A stretch of 64,000 nt of DNA from Helichrysum umbraculigerum (GCA_949592205.1 CATIUR010000017.1:496001-560000), one strand, 5' to 3'. Positions 36,770-47,988 are shown, numbered from the stretch's first letter. A program made the numbers and translations. Notes: generated from the letters alone by a model not told the origin.

Positions 36770-37579
36770 GGTGATTTATATATATGTGTGTGTACTTACG
36801 CGATTTGGATAAATCGTGCGAATTAACCGGACGGAATCCGACACAGTTTACTTGGACGTTGGTGACAGAAATTTACTTAAATAATGAGAACGTATTTTGT
36901 TATATAAAATACGCAACCGAACGAGCATTATTTATATATTATCGCGACGACATTTTAACTAACGCAACAAAACGTAATAAACGCGACTTAATAATTAAAA
37001 TATTGCGACAAATGTTTTTATTATTAATTACAAGGTATTTTTATTTAAATACTCCAGGTACATTTTAAAAATATAACTGTTTGGTTAAATACTAAAAACA
37101 AACGATTAATCGATTAGGACACGGAGTAAATACCGTGTTTTGAGGGATGTTTTCCTCTCCCTTGTCTCTTGGATCAGCCAACACCCTTCCCACTCCTCAT
37201 TTCTTCTTTCATTTTTATTACTTCCAAAATACACACACACATAAACTCTCTCAACCTCAAAATACTACCAAATTTTCGGAATCAAAACTCGACCACAAAA
37301 ATTACATATTCGGAATCACCATCACGAGTGGAGCAAGAATATCAAGACCGTTTTCATCATCTCATCCTCCATCTAGCTCGATTTGCAAAAGTAAGAATTT
37401 TCTAAAATCTTAGATCTATTCAATTTGGTGTAATGTTTTGATGTTTTGATGTGTACACAACATAGTTATAACCTAATACAAGAAGAAAACACGATTTTAT
37501 AGCTCAAAAATGGATTAGATTTGCGTTTTTGGTCGGAAAATCACGAAACCCGAAAGTTTCTGGGCTGATGTTCATCTTT

Positions 37580-37808
37580 GCGACACAATGTTTGTGTCGC
37601 ATGCTATGTCGCATAAACCATTTAGTGTCGTATTTTGTGTCGTACGTTATGTCGCACTTTTTATGCGACACAACCCTTATGTCGCTATTAAATTAGCATC
37701 GCAAGCTTTTGCGACACAACCTCTGTGTCGCAGAGCTCTTGTGTCGCACTTTATGCGACACAACCACTATGTCGCATACCAAACTTTAGTGTCGCAGATT
37801 GTGTCGCA
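37580..37808. repeat. Cluster of TGTGTCGCA motifs in both orientations (5' LTR)
   Basis: Roughly fifteen exact or one-off copies of the 8-9-mer TGTGTCGCA lie within ~230 bp, most direct and several inverted. Three neighbouring pairs form perfect hairpins with 5 nt loops: 37580-37600 (8 bp stem), 37710-37732 (9 bp) and 37740-37762 (9 bp). A second set of CTGTAGCA repeats follows at about 37850-37903. The copy in the 3' LTR spans 45474-45715. Confidence 0.9.
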
Positions 37809-39016
37809 AAAACACAGAAAACCAGAATTTTAAAGTCAAAGTTACTGTACAAAAAAGTCAAATTTTACTGTAGCAGTACTGTAGCAAATCTACTGTAGCA
37901 AAGTCAACATTTTATAATTTTTGCTACAAACCGTCACCAACGGGCCAAACATGTTTTCCAACAAACAAACAATTACAAACATACGGACAAACACTGGATA
38001 CACTAGTTGTGTACATCTAAACGAAACGTCTCGTGAGACGCATACTTACATAACTTCATATGATTAGGCATTTGAAGGTTACGGGTTCAGAGAACCTACT
38101 TGCTTTACTTACTACTTGTTAATTGCAACTGATTACTACAAGACTCAGGTGAGTCTTACGGCCCCACTTTTACTGTTTTATCTTATTGGGGGAGATACAT
38201 GCTACTGATTTTCTTGAACACAAGTACTAGAACTGTTTACTATACCAAACGAAATTGCATGAGTTTACTTACAAACAGAAGTCTCTCCATCATATATCTT
38301 TAGTTATGGACTTAAGCGCGAACACTAGTTAATGGATCCATTAGGGAAATGACCCTCCCCACCCGGGGCAGTAGCGCTGCCACGTACTGATTTACACGTA
38401 GAAACGGGTGACTAATTATTCGTTACTGATGCTTGCTCATTTACGAGCATGTCACGGGAGCAAACTTATTACTTACGGGTTAAGCTTCGATTATGAGCCT
38501 AATGGCAACGGTATAAACTTACTTACTTACATTTGCGGGATTGCAAATACTGGTTTACGATTTCTGGATTGAAATTGCTGATTTTACGCCTGCGGGCATT
38601 ACTGATGAAATCTCGTGTTCAAAGCTGATATTACTTACAAACCTGTGAGATTCACCAACCTTTTGGTTGACACTTTTTAGCATGTTTTCTCAGGTACCCG
38701 GATGGAGTAGGATTACTCCAGAATTTTAGCTAGAGTCGCATGATTTCATCACCACTGCATTAACGGAGATTCTTAGCATTATCTTTTGTATATTTTGATT
38801 ATGTAATAGAATCTCCCGCTACACGCGCGGACTCTAGGGAAACTACATCTTGTATACGAAAACACTAAGTTTTCAAACAATATATCTATGGAATGTAACT
38901 AATTTACAAACGTTGCATATAGATGTCGTTTGCTTTACCTTTGTGCTGTGATATTTGATTAGTAACACCCCAAACTATGCTTCCGCAAAACAGTGAATTT
39001 CGGGGGTGTTACAGAT

Positions 39017-39028
39017 TGGTATCAGAGC
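39017..39028 (+). other. Gypsy primer binding site
   Basis: TGGTATCAGAGC, complementary to the 3' end of plant initiator-methionine tRNA, lies 3 bp after the 5' LTR. Confidence 0.95.
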
Positions 39029-39333
39029 CTAAGGTTATAGTGAACTAGGTTGCATTTAGTGGGCCTAGACTATGACCGTTAGACAGTATTCTCTTATTAG
39101 ACATGACTGGTTCAGGAATTACAGCATACGACTTTAATTTAACATAGCCTGATCAACTATGTACAATTAAGGAAAGATGATGTAAGGTCTGAAATGAATA
39201 TGTTGAACGGGGATACGTTAGTTGACTCTGACCACGAGAGAACCGGACCATTACTTGATACGTGCTAGACACTAGGCTGGATATTATATACTTATATATA
39301 TTAGCCTCGTCTTACTTACACTCTGCCACAGGA

Positions 39334-39840
39334 ATGGCAAACACACCACCTAATCCGTCACACTCTCGCACACATGGGTCACGGAACCCACGAGTAGCCA
39401 GGAGGAACACAAGGTCACCTCGAACCAGCCCCTATCCTGTTCATAACTCTCAGAACTCGGCACACCTCACGATGCCAGTGTTGGCTACCCAACTTCACCG
39501 TCAGGAGCAAAGGCTCGAACATCTCGAACGGGAACAACTCCGAATGACCTACCTGCTTCGCCAGGCACTTGATCACATATCCCAACTCCAGCGAGAACAA
39601 GAGGATACCAACCTCTCTGTAAGCATAATTCAGGACTCAATGACCGCTGAATTAGGAGCGGATGAACTCGTAAGAAACCGACTAGAGGATTGTGAACAGC
39701 GTTCACAGGAGACTGAGGATCACTCTCGAGCACTAGTACAACGACTGGCCTTGGTTGAAGACAATGCCAGGCAAACCAACAGGCTGGCAGAAACCGTGGA
39801 CCGCCTTGTCGCGCTGATGGAACAGATTAATCTACATTAA
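39334..39840 (+). CDS. Extra coiled-coil ORF between 5' LTR and gag, 168 aa
   Basis: The likely start is the ATG at 39334 (MANTPPNPSHSRTHGS); an upstream in-frame ATG at 39262 would add 24 hydrophobic residues that look like leader sequence. The first ~50 residues are basic and Pro/Ser/Arg-rich. The rest, from about LATQLHRQEQRLEHLEREQL onward, is a long Glu/Gln/Leu/Arg helix with heptad-like spacing, typical of a coiled coil. No enzymatic motif. It lies in the same sense as gag-pol with 275 bp between. A cag precedes the ATG, so a splice acceptor is possible. Some plant gypsy lineages carry additional ORFs; the role here is unknown. It could assist gag assembly or RNA handling, but that is a guess. 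Confidence 0.7.
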   Translation: MANTPPNPSHSRTHGSRNPRVARRNTRSPRTSPYPVHNSQNSAHLTMPVLATQLHRQEQRLEHLEREQLRMTYLLRQALDHISQLQREQEDTNLSVSIIQDSMTAELGADELVRNRLEDCEQRSQETEDHSRALVQRLALVEDNARQTNRLAETVDRLVALMEQINLH

Positions 39841-40115
39841 GACTAGTGTAGTCTTTGTCTCGTAATCTAATGACTATCTAGCGCTATTCTATAAACTAGT
39901 CGGATGTAACAATTCCCGACACCTTTTGTAATATCTCTGTAGGATGTAACCTTTGAACTCGCATTATCCATCAAATATTTCTTGTTATTTCAACTCACCT
40001 AAATTGTCATTTTCCATGTTGATGTTATGTATTACTGCTTTTATACATGTACATCTGTGACAATTACAAATTCCTACAAAATCTCATGTATCTTCATTTC
40101 TTTTATTGAAGAATC

Positions 40116-43100
40116 ATGCCGCCAAAGACAAGACCATACACAGATGCCCAGATTACCTCCCTTATAACCCAGGCTGTTACTGAAGCCTTGGCTCGGAATA
40201 CTCCACCAAATTCCACGAGGAACAGCGATGCCGCTGAAACCCCTACTGCTAAACCCTGTTCATACAAAGACTTTCAGAACTGCAAACCTCTAAACTTTGC
40301 AGGTATTGAGGGAGCTATCGGTCTAGTACGCTGGATCGAGAAAGTTGAGTCTGTATTTCTTATCTGCAACTGTGCGGAGGGAGATAAGGTTAAGTTCTCC
40401 GTTAGTACTTTTACTGACACCGCACTCACCTGGTGGAACACTTATGCCCAGACTGTGAGTGTTGCTACTGCTTACCAACTCCCGTGGGAGGAGTTGAAAG
40501 AAATGTTGAGGGGAGAGTACTGCCCCAGGGATGAATTGAAACAACTGGAAATGGAATTCTGGAACCACAAGATGCAGGGTGATGATATCACCGGATACAC
40601 CAACCGTTTCCATCAACTGGCACTCCTGTGCCCAACCATGGTCGATCCTGAGTACAAGAGGATCGAGAAATTCGTCGAAGGACTTCCCGAGAGACTACAA
40701 GACCTGGTGACTTCATCCAAACCGGGTACTATTCAGAGCGCCATCCGTATGGCCCATGAACTAACGGCAAATTCTGTCCGCCGTGGCACAACTTCAACCC
40801 CATCTGCAAACAACAAACGCAAATGGGAGGGAAACCCCAACTCATCCAACCAAACCTCCAACAAAAAGCCTGAGTACATTAAGGCTTATTCATCCGGAAC
40901 CTCGGAGAAGAAAGGGTACAGCGGGAGCAGACCCTACTGTCCCAAATGCAACCGCCACCATGACGGTTCTTGCCCTTGCTCCAACTGCAAACGGTTCGGG
41001 CACCTAGCCAAGGATTGCCGAACCAACATTTCTACCCCCAACACCAACGCACCAAAGGCCTGCTTTGGGTGTGAAAATTCAGGGCACTTCAAGAAAGATT
41101 GCCCAAAGCTGAAAAACAACAACCCTGCTCGTGGTAGAGCATTCGTTATCAAGGCTGGGGAAGCCAGACAAGACCCGAATGTCATGACGGGTACGTTCCT
41201 TCTCAACGACCTTACTGCTTCTGTATTATTTGATACCGGTGCCGATAGAAGCTTCATTTCTGAGAAATTTAGCCCTTTACTTGACATAACTCCCACTGCC
41301 TTAGGTCCTAAATACATTGTTGAATTAGCTAACGGCAAACTGATTGAGACTGATAGCATCATACACAACTGTACACTTAACCTCACGAACGAAACGTTTC
41401 CCATTGATTTAATCCCTGTCAAGATCGGCAGCTTCGATATTATTGTCGGTATGGATTGGTTGTCCAAGCACCGAGCTGAAATCATCTGTCATGACAAACT
41501 CGTTCGCATACCTCTTGTCTCCGGTGGAACCTTAGTCCTACAAGGGGAGACCGGTAGACGGAATCTGAATATTGTATCATGTCTGAAAACTAGAAAATAT
41601 CTACGAAAAGGGTATCAAGCCATCCTCGCACATGTAACGGAGAAGAAGTCGGAGGAGAAGCGACTTGAGGATGTACCGATCGTGCGGGATTTCCCGGAAG
41701 TCTTTCCTGAAGACTTGCCCGGACTTCCGCCACCTAGACAAGTTGAATTTCAAATCGAACTTGTGCCCGGAGCTGCACCCGTGGCACGAGCCCCTTACCG
41801 TTTAGCACCATCCGAAATGCAGGAGTTGTCTAACCAACTACAGGAACTCCTGGACAGAGGATTCATTCGACCAAGTTCCTCGCCTTGGGGAGCTCCGGTC
41901 TTATTCGTGAAAAAGAAAGATGGATCTTTCCGCATGTGTATCGACTACCGAGAGCTGAATAAGCTAACCATAAAGAATCGGTACCCACTTCCTAGAATTG
42001 ATGATCTGTTTGACCAACTCCAGGGATCGAGTGTTTACTCAAAGATTGATCTACGGTCGGGTTATCATCAACTCCGAGTCCGTGACAATGACATTCCAAA
42101 GACAGCTTTCCGAACTCGTTATGGGCATTACGAATTTCAAGTGATGCCATTCGGGTTGACCAACGCACCGGCCGTATTCATGGACCTTATGAATCGGGTG
42201 TGCAAACCATATCTTGACAAATTCGTCATTGTGTTCATCGATGATATTCTGATTTATTCGCGCAACGAGCAGGAACATGCTCAACATCTGAAAACCATTC
42301 TAGGACTCCTGAAACACGAAGAGTTATATGCCAAATTCTCTAAGTGTGAGTTCTGGATTCGAACCGTTCAATTCCTCGGGCACGTGATTGACAGCCAAGG
42401 AATTCATGTTGATCCCGCCAAGATTGAAGCAATCAAGGGCTGGGAGTCACCAACCACTCCAACCGAAGTGAGACAATTCTTAGGTCTTGCTGGTTATTAC
42501 CGCCGATTCATCGAAAACTTTTCAAGAATAGCTGTTCCCCTAACCACACTGACTCAGAAAGATAAGAAGTTCGATTGGACGGATAAGCAAGAGTCAGCCT
42601 TCCAGCTATTGAAAAACAAACTTTGCAGTGCACCAATCTTGTCCTTACCCGAGGGCACCGACGATTTCGTAGTTTACTGCGACGCCTCACACCAAGGACT
42701 TGGTTGTGTGTTGATGCAACGGGAAAAAGTCATTGCCTATGCCTCACGACAACTGAAAATCCACGAGAAAAACTATACGACCCACGACCTCGAGTTAGGT
42801 GCCGTGGTTTTCGCATTGAAAATCTGGAGACATTATCTCTACGGTACGAAAAGCACTATCTTCACTGATCACAAAAGTCTCCAACACATATTCGATCAGA
42901 AGGATCTAAACATGAGGCAACGTCGCTGGGTTGAGTTACTTAGTGACTACGACTGCGAGATCAAATACCATCCGGGCAAGGCTAACGTAGTTGCCGATGC
43001 CTTAAGCCGAAAAGAACGAGTGAAACCCCTTCGAGTCCGAGCACTTTCTATGACAATTCATAACGAGCTTTCTGCTCAAATCCTTACCGCTCAACTTGAA

Positions 43101-44522
43101 GCACTCAACGATGAAAACTTGAAAAATGAAGCCTTGCGAGGCTTGGATAAACAATTCGAAATCAAACCCGATGGAACTCGATACTTCTCTAACCGGGTGT
43201 GGTTACCCAAATTCGGAAACTTGCGAGATTTAGTGATGGCTGAAGCTCACAAATCTCGATACTCTATACATCCTGGTTCTGATAAGATGTATCATGACGT
43301 CAAAGGGTTGTATTGGTGGCCTAACATGAAAGCTGACATTGCCTTGTACGTCAGTAAATGCCTAACCTGTTCCAAAGTCAAGGCCGAACACCAAAGACCC
43401 TCGGGGTTGCTCCAACAACCTGAAATTCCTCAATGGAAATGGGAACAGATTTCCATGGACTTCATCACCAAACTACCGAAAACTTCGAGTGGTTGCGATA
43501 CCATTTGGGTGATCGTGGACCGTCTCACAAAATCTGCTCATTTTCTGGCCATCAAGGAAACCGACAAGATGGAGCGTCTGACTCGCATCTATGTCAAAGA
43601 AATCATCTCGCGACACGGTGTACCTATCTCGATCATCTCGGATAGGGACAGCCGTTTTACTTCTAACTTTTGGCAATCGCTACAAAAATCTCTTGGTACT
43701 CGTCTGGATATAAGTACTGCTTATCACCCGCAAACCGATGGCCAAAGCGAGCGAACTATTCAAACACTGGAGGATATGCTACGAGCCTGCGTAGTTGACT
43801 TCGGTACTTCTTGGGAAAATCATTTACCGTTGTGCGAGTTCTCGTACAACAACAGTTACCATACCAGCATAAAGGCTGCACCCTTCGAGGCACTTTACGG
43901 GCGTAAGTGCCGATCACCTATCTGTTGGACTGAGTTAGGAGATTCCCAACTCACGGGTCCAGATATCATTCAAGAAACTACTGAGAAAATTATCGGTATT
44001 CAAAACCGGCTGAAAGCCGCACGTGATCGTCAGAAAATCTATGCTGACGTGAGACGCAAACACCTTGAGTTCCAGGTAGGGGACAACGTGCTTCTCAAAG
44101 TGGCACCGTGGAAAGGTGTTATTCGATTCGGAAAACGAGGCAAACTAAATCCTAGATACATCGGACCATTCGAAATCCTTGAAAGGATTGGTCCAGTGGC
44201 ATATCGCCTACAACTTCCTGCTGAACTGAGCAGCGTACACAACACATTCCACATTTCTAACTTGAAGAAATGTCTGTCTGACGAGACACTGATTTTACCG
44301 CTCAACGAAATCCAAATCGATGATAAACTTCATTTTGTCGAGGAACCTATAGAAATCATGGACCGTGAGGTCAAACGATTGAAACAGAGTCGTATTCCCA
44401 TCGTAAAGGTCAGGTGGAATTCTAGGCGCGGCCCTGAGTTCACCTGGGAACGGGAAGACCAAATACGACAGAAATACCCACATCTTTTCCCAGATAACGC
44501 ACCGTCCGTGCACTCAAGCTAA
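40116..44522 (+). CDS. Ty3/gypsy gag-pol polyprotein, 1,468 aa, intact
   Basis: One uninterrupted frame encodes every retrotransposon protein in gypsy order. A retrotransposon gag domain spans about residues 55-200. CCHC knuckles are CSNCKRFGHLAKDC (~288) and CFGCENSGHFKKDC (~315). The aspartic protease has the FDTGAD motif (~372). Reverse transcriptase catalytic FIDDIL is near 707. RNase H starts around YCDASHQ (~854). The integrase zinc finger (HPG...H...CLTC) covers 1051-1085, and the catalytic triad has D in SMDF (~1115), D in SDRDSRF (~1175) and E in GQSER (~1212). A chromodomain-like tail (VRWNSRRGPEFTWERED) is near 1424-1440. Because RNase H precedes integrase it is Ty3/gypsy, not copia. 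No stop or frameshift. Overlapping frames in other phases are shadows. Confidence 0.98.
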   Translation: MPPKTRPYTDAQITSLITQAVTEALARNTPPNSTRNSDAAETPTAKPCSYKDFQNCKPLNFAGIEGAIGLVRWIEKVESVFLICNCAEGDKVKFSVSTFTDTALTWWNTYAQTVSVATAYQLPWEELKEMLRGEYCPRDELKQLEMEFWNHKMQGDDITGYTNRFHQLALLCPTMVDPEYKRIEKFVEGLPERLQDLVTSSKPGTIQSAIRMAHELTANSVRRGTTSTPSANNKRKWEGNPNSSNQTSNKKPEYIKAYSSGTSEKKGYSGSRPYCPKCNRHHDGSCPCSNCKRFGHLAKDCRTNISTPNTNAPKACFGCENSGHFKKDCPKLKNNNPARGRAFVIKAGEARQDPNVMTGTFLLNDLTASVLFDTGADRSFISEKFSPLLDITPTALGPKYIVELANGKLIETDSIIHNCTLNLTNETFPIDLIPVKIGSFDIIVGMDWLSKHRAEIICHDKLVRIPLVSGGTLVLQGETGRRNLNIVSCLKTRKYLRKGYQAILAHVTEKKSEEKRLEDVPIVRDFPEVFPEDLPGLPPPRQVEFQIELVPGAAPVARAPYRLAPSEMQELSNQLQELLDRGFIRPSSSPWGAPVLFVKKKDGSFRMCIDYRELNKLTIKNRYPLPRIDDLFDQLQGSSVYSKIDLRSGYHQLRVRDNDIPKTAFRTRYGHYEFQVMPFGLTNAPAVFMDLMNRVCKPYLDKFVIVFIDDILIYSRNEQEHAQHLKTILGLLKHEELYAKFSKCEFWIRTVQFLGHVIDSQGIHVDPAKIEAIKGWESPTTPTEVRQFLGLAGYYRRFIENFSRIAVPLTTLTQKDKKFDWTDKQESAFQLLKNKLCSAPILSLPEGTDDFVVYCDASHQGLGCVLMQREKVIAYASRQLKIHEKNYTTHDLELGAVVFALKIWRHYLYGTKSTIFTDHKSLQHIFDQKDLNMRQRRWVELLSDYDCEIKYHPGKANVVADALSRKERVKPLRVRALSMTIHNELSAQILTAQLEALNDENLKNEALRGLDKQFEIKPDGTRYFSNRVWLPKFGNLRDLVMAEAHKSRYSIHPGSDKMYHDVKGLYWWPNMKADIALYVSKCLTCSKVKAEHQRPSGLLQQPEIPQWKWEQISMDFITKLPKTSSGCDTIWVIVDRLTKSAHFLAIKETDKMERLTRIYVKEIISRHGVPISIISDRDSRFTSNFWQSLQKSLGTRLDISTAYHPQTDGQSERTIQTLEDMLRACVVDFGTSWENHLPLCEFSYNNSYHTSIKAAPFEALYGRKCRSPICWTELGDSQLTGPDIIQETTEKIIGIQNRLKAARDRQKIYADVRRKHLEFQVGDNVLLKVAPWKGVIRFGKRGKLNPRYIGPFEILERIGPVAYRLQLPAELSSVHNTFHISNLKKCLSDETLILPLNEIQIDDKLHFVEEPIEIMDREVKRLKQSRIPIVKVRWNSRRGPEFTWEREDQIRQKYPHLFPDNAPSVHSS

Positions 44523-44545
44523 TTTCGGGACGAAATTTATTTAAC

Positions 44546-44555
44546 AAGGGGAGAA
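44546..44555 (+). other. Gypsy polypurine tract
   Basis: aaggggagaa abuts the 3' LTR, where plus-strand DNA synthesis would be primed. Confidence 0.9.
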
Positions 44556-46920
44556 TGTAACACCTGCATAATTAGGATAATTAATTATGCCTAATTGTTT
44601 GTAACTAGTTGTAATTAGTATGTAATAGGACTAATTACAGGCTCTATTTGTATATATATATAAGGTGATTTATATATATATGTGTGTACTTACGCGATTT
44701 GGATAAATCGTGCGAATTAACCGGACGGAGTCCGACACAGTTTACTTGGACGTTGGTGACAGAAATTTACTTAAATAATGAGAACGTATTTTGTTATATA
44801 AAATACGCAACCGAACGAGCATTATTTATATATTATCGCGACGACATTTTAACTAACGCAACAAAACGTAATAAACGCGACTTAATAATTAAAATATTGC
44901 GACAAATGTTTTTATTATTAATTACAAGGTATTTTTATTTAAATACTCCAGGTACATTTTAAAAATATAACTGTTTGGTTAAATACTAAAAACAAACGAT
45001 TAATCGATTAGGACACGGAGTAAATACCGTGTTTTGAGGGATGTTTTCCTCTCCCTTGTCTCTTGGATCAGCCAACACCCTTCCCACTCCTCATTTCTTC
45101 TTTCATTTTTATTACTTCCAAAATACACACACACATAAACTCTCTCAACCTCAAAATACTACCAAATTTTCGGAATCAAAACTCGACCACAAAAATTACA
45201 TATTCGGAATCACCATCACGAGTGGAGCAAGAATATCAAGACCGTTTTCATCATCTCATCCTCCATCTAGCTCGATTTGCAAAAGTAAGAATTTTCTAAA
45301 ATCTTAGATCTATTCAATTTGGTGTAATGTTTTGATGTTTTGATGTGTACACAACATAGTTATAACCTAATACAAGAAGAAAACACGATTTTATAGCTCA
45401 AAAATGGATTAGATTTGCGTTTTTGGTCGGAAAATCACGAAACCCGAAAGTTTCTGGGCTGATGTTCATCTTTGCGACACAATGTTTGTGTCGCATGCTA
45501 TGTCGCATAAACCATTTAGTGTCGTATTTTGTGTCGTACGTTATGTCGCACTATTGTGTCGCACTTTTTATGCGACACAACCCTTATGTCGCTATTAAAT
45601 TAGCATCGCAAGCTTTTGCGACACAACCTCTGTGTCGCAGAGCTCTTGTGTCGCACTTTATGCGACACAACCACTATGTCGCATACCAAACTTTAGTGTC
45701 GCAGATTGTGTCGCAAAAACACAGAAAACCAGAATTTTAAAGTCAAAGTTACTGTACAAAAAAGTCAAATTTTACTGTAGCAGTACTGTAGCAAATCTAC
45801 TGTAGCAAAGTCAACATTTTATAATTTTTGCTACAAACCGTCACCAACGGGCCAAACATGTTTTCCAACAAACAAACAATTACAAACATACGGACAAACA
45901 CTGGATACACTAGTTGTGTACATCTAAACGAAACGTCTCGTGAGACGCATACTTACATAACTTCATATGATTAGGCATTTGAAGGTTACGGGTTCAGAGA
46001 ACCTACTTGCTTTACTTACTACTTGTTAATTGCAACTGATTACTACAAGACTCAGGTGAGTCTTACGGCCCCACTTTTACTGTTTTATCTTATTGGGGGA
46101 GATACATGCTACTGATTTTCTTGAACACAAGTACTAGAACTGTTTACTATACCAAACGAAATTGCATGAGTTTACTTACAAACAGAAGTCTCTCCATCAT
46201 ATATCTTTAGTTATGGACTTAAGCGCGAACACTAGTTAATGGATCCATTAGGGAAATGACCCTCCCCACCCGGGGCAGTAGCGCTGCCACGTACTGATTT
46301 ACACGTAGAAACGGGTGACTAATTATTCGTTACTGATGCTTGCTCATTTACGAGCATGTCACGGGAGCAAACTTATTACTTACGGGTTAAGCTTCGATTA
46401 TGAGCCTAATGGCAACGGTATAAACTTACTTACTTACATTTGCGGGATTGCAAATACTGGTTTACGATTTCTGGATTGAAATTGCTGATTTTACGCCTGC
46501 GGGCATTACTGATGAAATCTCGTGTTCAAAGCTGATATTACTTACAAACCTGTGAGATTCACCAACCTTTTGGTTGACACTTTTTAGCATGTTTTCTCAG
46601 GTACCCGGATGGAGTAGGATTACTCCAGAATTTTAGCTAGAGTCGCATGATTTCATCACCACTGCATTAACGGAGATTCTTAGCATTATCTTTTGTATAT
46701 TTTGATTATGTAATAGAATCTCCCGCTACACGCGCGGACTCTAGGGAAACTACATCTTGTATACGAAAACACTAAGTTTTCAAACAATATATCTATGGAA
46801 TGTAACTAATTTACAAACGTTGCATATAGATGTCGTTTGCTTTACCTTTGTGCTGTGATATTTGATTAGTAACACCCCAAACTATGCTTCCGCAAAACAG
46901 TGAATTTCGGGGGTGTTACA
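44556..46920 (+). repeat. Gypsy 3' LTR, 2,365 bp
   Basis: Same ends as the 5' LTR. Differences noticed: one G/A change in the TATA-rich stretch, one A/G change (ggaatccg versus ggagtccg), and a 13 bp insertion (ctattgtgtcgca) within the TGTGTCGCA cluster near 45551. Confidence 0.97.
45474..45715. repeat. TGTGTCGCA motif cluster (3' LTR copy)
   Basis: Counterpart of 37580-37808 with one additional 13 bp unit. The same three hairpins are preserved. Confidence 0.9.
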
Positions 46921-46927
46921 ATCATGG

Positions 46928-46945
46928 ACCCGTGTATACACGGGT
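46928..46945. repeat. 18 bp perfect palindrome
   Basis: ACCCGTGTATACACGGGT immediately right of the gypsy target duplication. A diverged copy of the surrounding ~60 bp lies about 107 bp downstream (gtgtatacatgagtttg near 47038), and a related tatacacgggttt occurs near 12877. Confidence 0.9.
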
Positions 46946-47115
46946 TTGACAGAAAATTATTTATAAAATTAGTTGATATATTTTTCAAACAATAATAAAT
47001 CCGAATATAAGTTTATATATACCTAGTTTATTAACTAGTGTATACATGAGTTTGAAAAAAAATGAATTTAAAATTAATTGATATATAACTACCATTAATA
47101 AGTATTCGTATAGAT

Positions 47116-47259
47116 TTAATGTGTGCTCTTCTTTTATATTATATAAATATAAACAAAAAAACAATTGAAGCTACAAATCATGATATTATTATAACTTATA
47201 CCTAAAATGTAATAACAAAAAAATATATTTATATAATATAAAAGAAGAGCACACATTAA
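47116..47259. repeat. Perfect 36 bp inverted repeat with 72 nt loop
   Basis: Arms 47116-47151 (ttaatgtgtgctcttc...) and 47224-47259 (...gaagagcacacattaa) are exactly complementary. Perfect pairing over 36 bp suggests a recent fold-back element or a hairpin locus. It lies 60 bp left of the outer Helitron start. Confidence 0.92.
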
Positions 47260-47988
47260 GACCATAGGGAAGTAGTTAGTGATCGGTGATCCAATCCAAT
47301 ATAAATGAATTACATCGTATCTCTTTATATATTTAAAAGAAACATGTAATTAGGTAGTCCTTCCTTAATTAAACCCTTTTAAATAAATCTCCCCCCTTAA
47401 TAGTTAGAGGGCATTTTATTTTAGCCATTGATCATTCTCTTTCTTTATGACTACCTAATTAGCTAATCTTAATTAAGTTTAAATGACCATTATAACCCTC
47501 ATGTTTATCCTCAATTACTTATATATAATAATTATAATATTTTAAATTCATTAATTAATTAAATAATAAATAACTTCCTATTTATGGTGTATTTACTCAA
47601 TTAATTAATAACTATCTTAGATATGTATTTACGTTAAATTCAATTGAATGGTACAAGAATGACACAATAAATCCTTCATAATTAACTCCTCCTTGATCCT
47701 AATTATTATTATACTAGTTTACAACCCGCAAGAAAATGCGGGTCTCTTATATGCCGAGCTGTTATAGGTGGGTATTCGAAACACAGTTATGCATAGTTGA
47801 TTTTGATGATAAGAAATATGCAGAATAAAAGAATGAGGGGAAGATGATAGTTAAATAAGTAGATGGCGTGTCACTTGCTAATGTTGATGAATGAAAAATG
47901 CAATAAAAAAAAGTTTAAACATCCATGAGGTTGTTGATTAACTTAGAGACTTAAGTTGACAGGAGGTTTTTGTAGAATTTTTTGACTA

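Larger units (their letters stand above)
36662..39013 (+). repeat. Gypsy 5' LTR, 2,352 bp
   Basis: Begins TGTAACACCTGC and ends GGGGGTGTTACA, so its own ends form a TGTAACACC...GGTGTTACA inverted repeat. A TATA-like run (36757-36769, tatatatatataagg) probably marks the promoter. Short frames inside (36784-37068, 37147-37413, 37588-37833) recur in the 3' LTR and show no protein signature. It contains the TGTGTCGCA cluster listed separately. Confidence 0.97.
36662..46920 (+). mobile_element. Complete Ty3/gypsy LTR retrotransposon, 10.26 kb
   Basis: Two LTRs (36662-39013 and 44556-46920), a primer binding site, an extra ORF, a single intact gag-pol frame and a polypurine tract are present in the correct order. 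The target duplication ATCAT is perfect (36657-36661 and 46921-46925). The LTRs differ by very few substitutions plus one 13 bp indel, so insertion was recent. The C-terminal chromodomain-like segment of the polyprotein points to a chromovirus, perhaps the Tekay/Del group; the exact clade is inferred. All visible parts needed for transposition appear intact. Confidence 0.98.

Noticed and set aside
36784..37068. 94-codon frame in the 5' LTR, repeated in the 3' LTR
   Set aside because: Present in both LTRs without any recognisable protein signature; the duplication explains its apparent conservation.
37588..37833. Frame across the TGTGTCGCA array, also at 45423-45740
   Set aside because: The peptide is only a reading of the short repeats; its length changes with the 13 bp indel.
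40934..41485. 183-codon minus-strand frame opposite gag-pol
   Set aside because: Shadow of the gag-pol frame, which has all expected domains.
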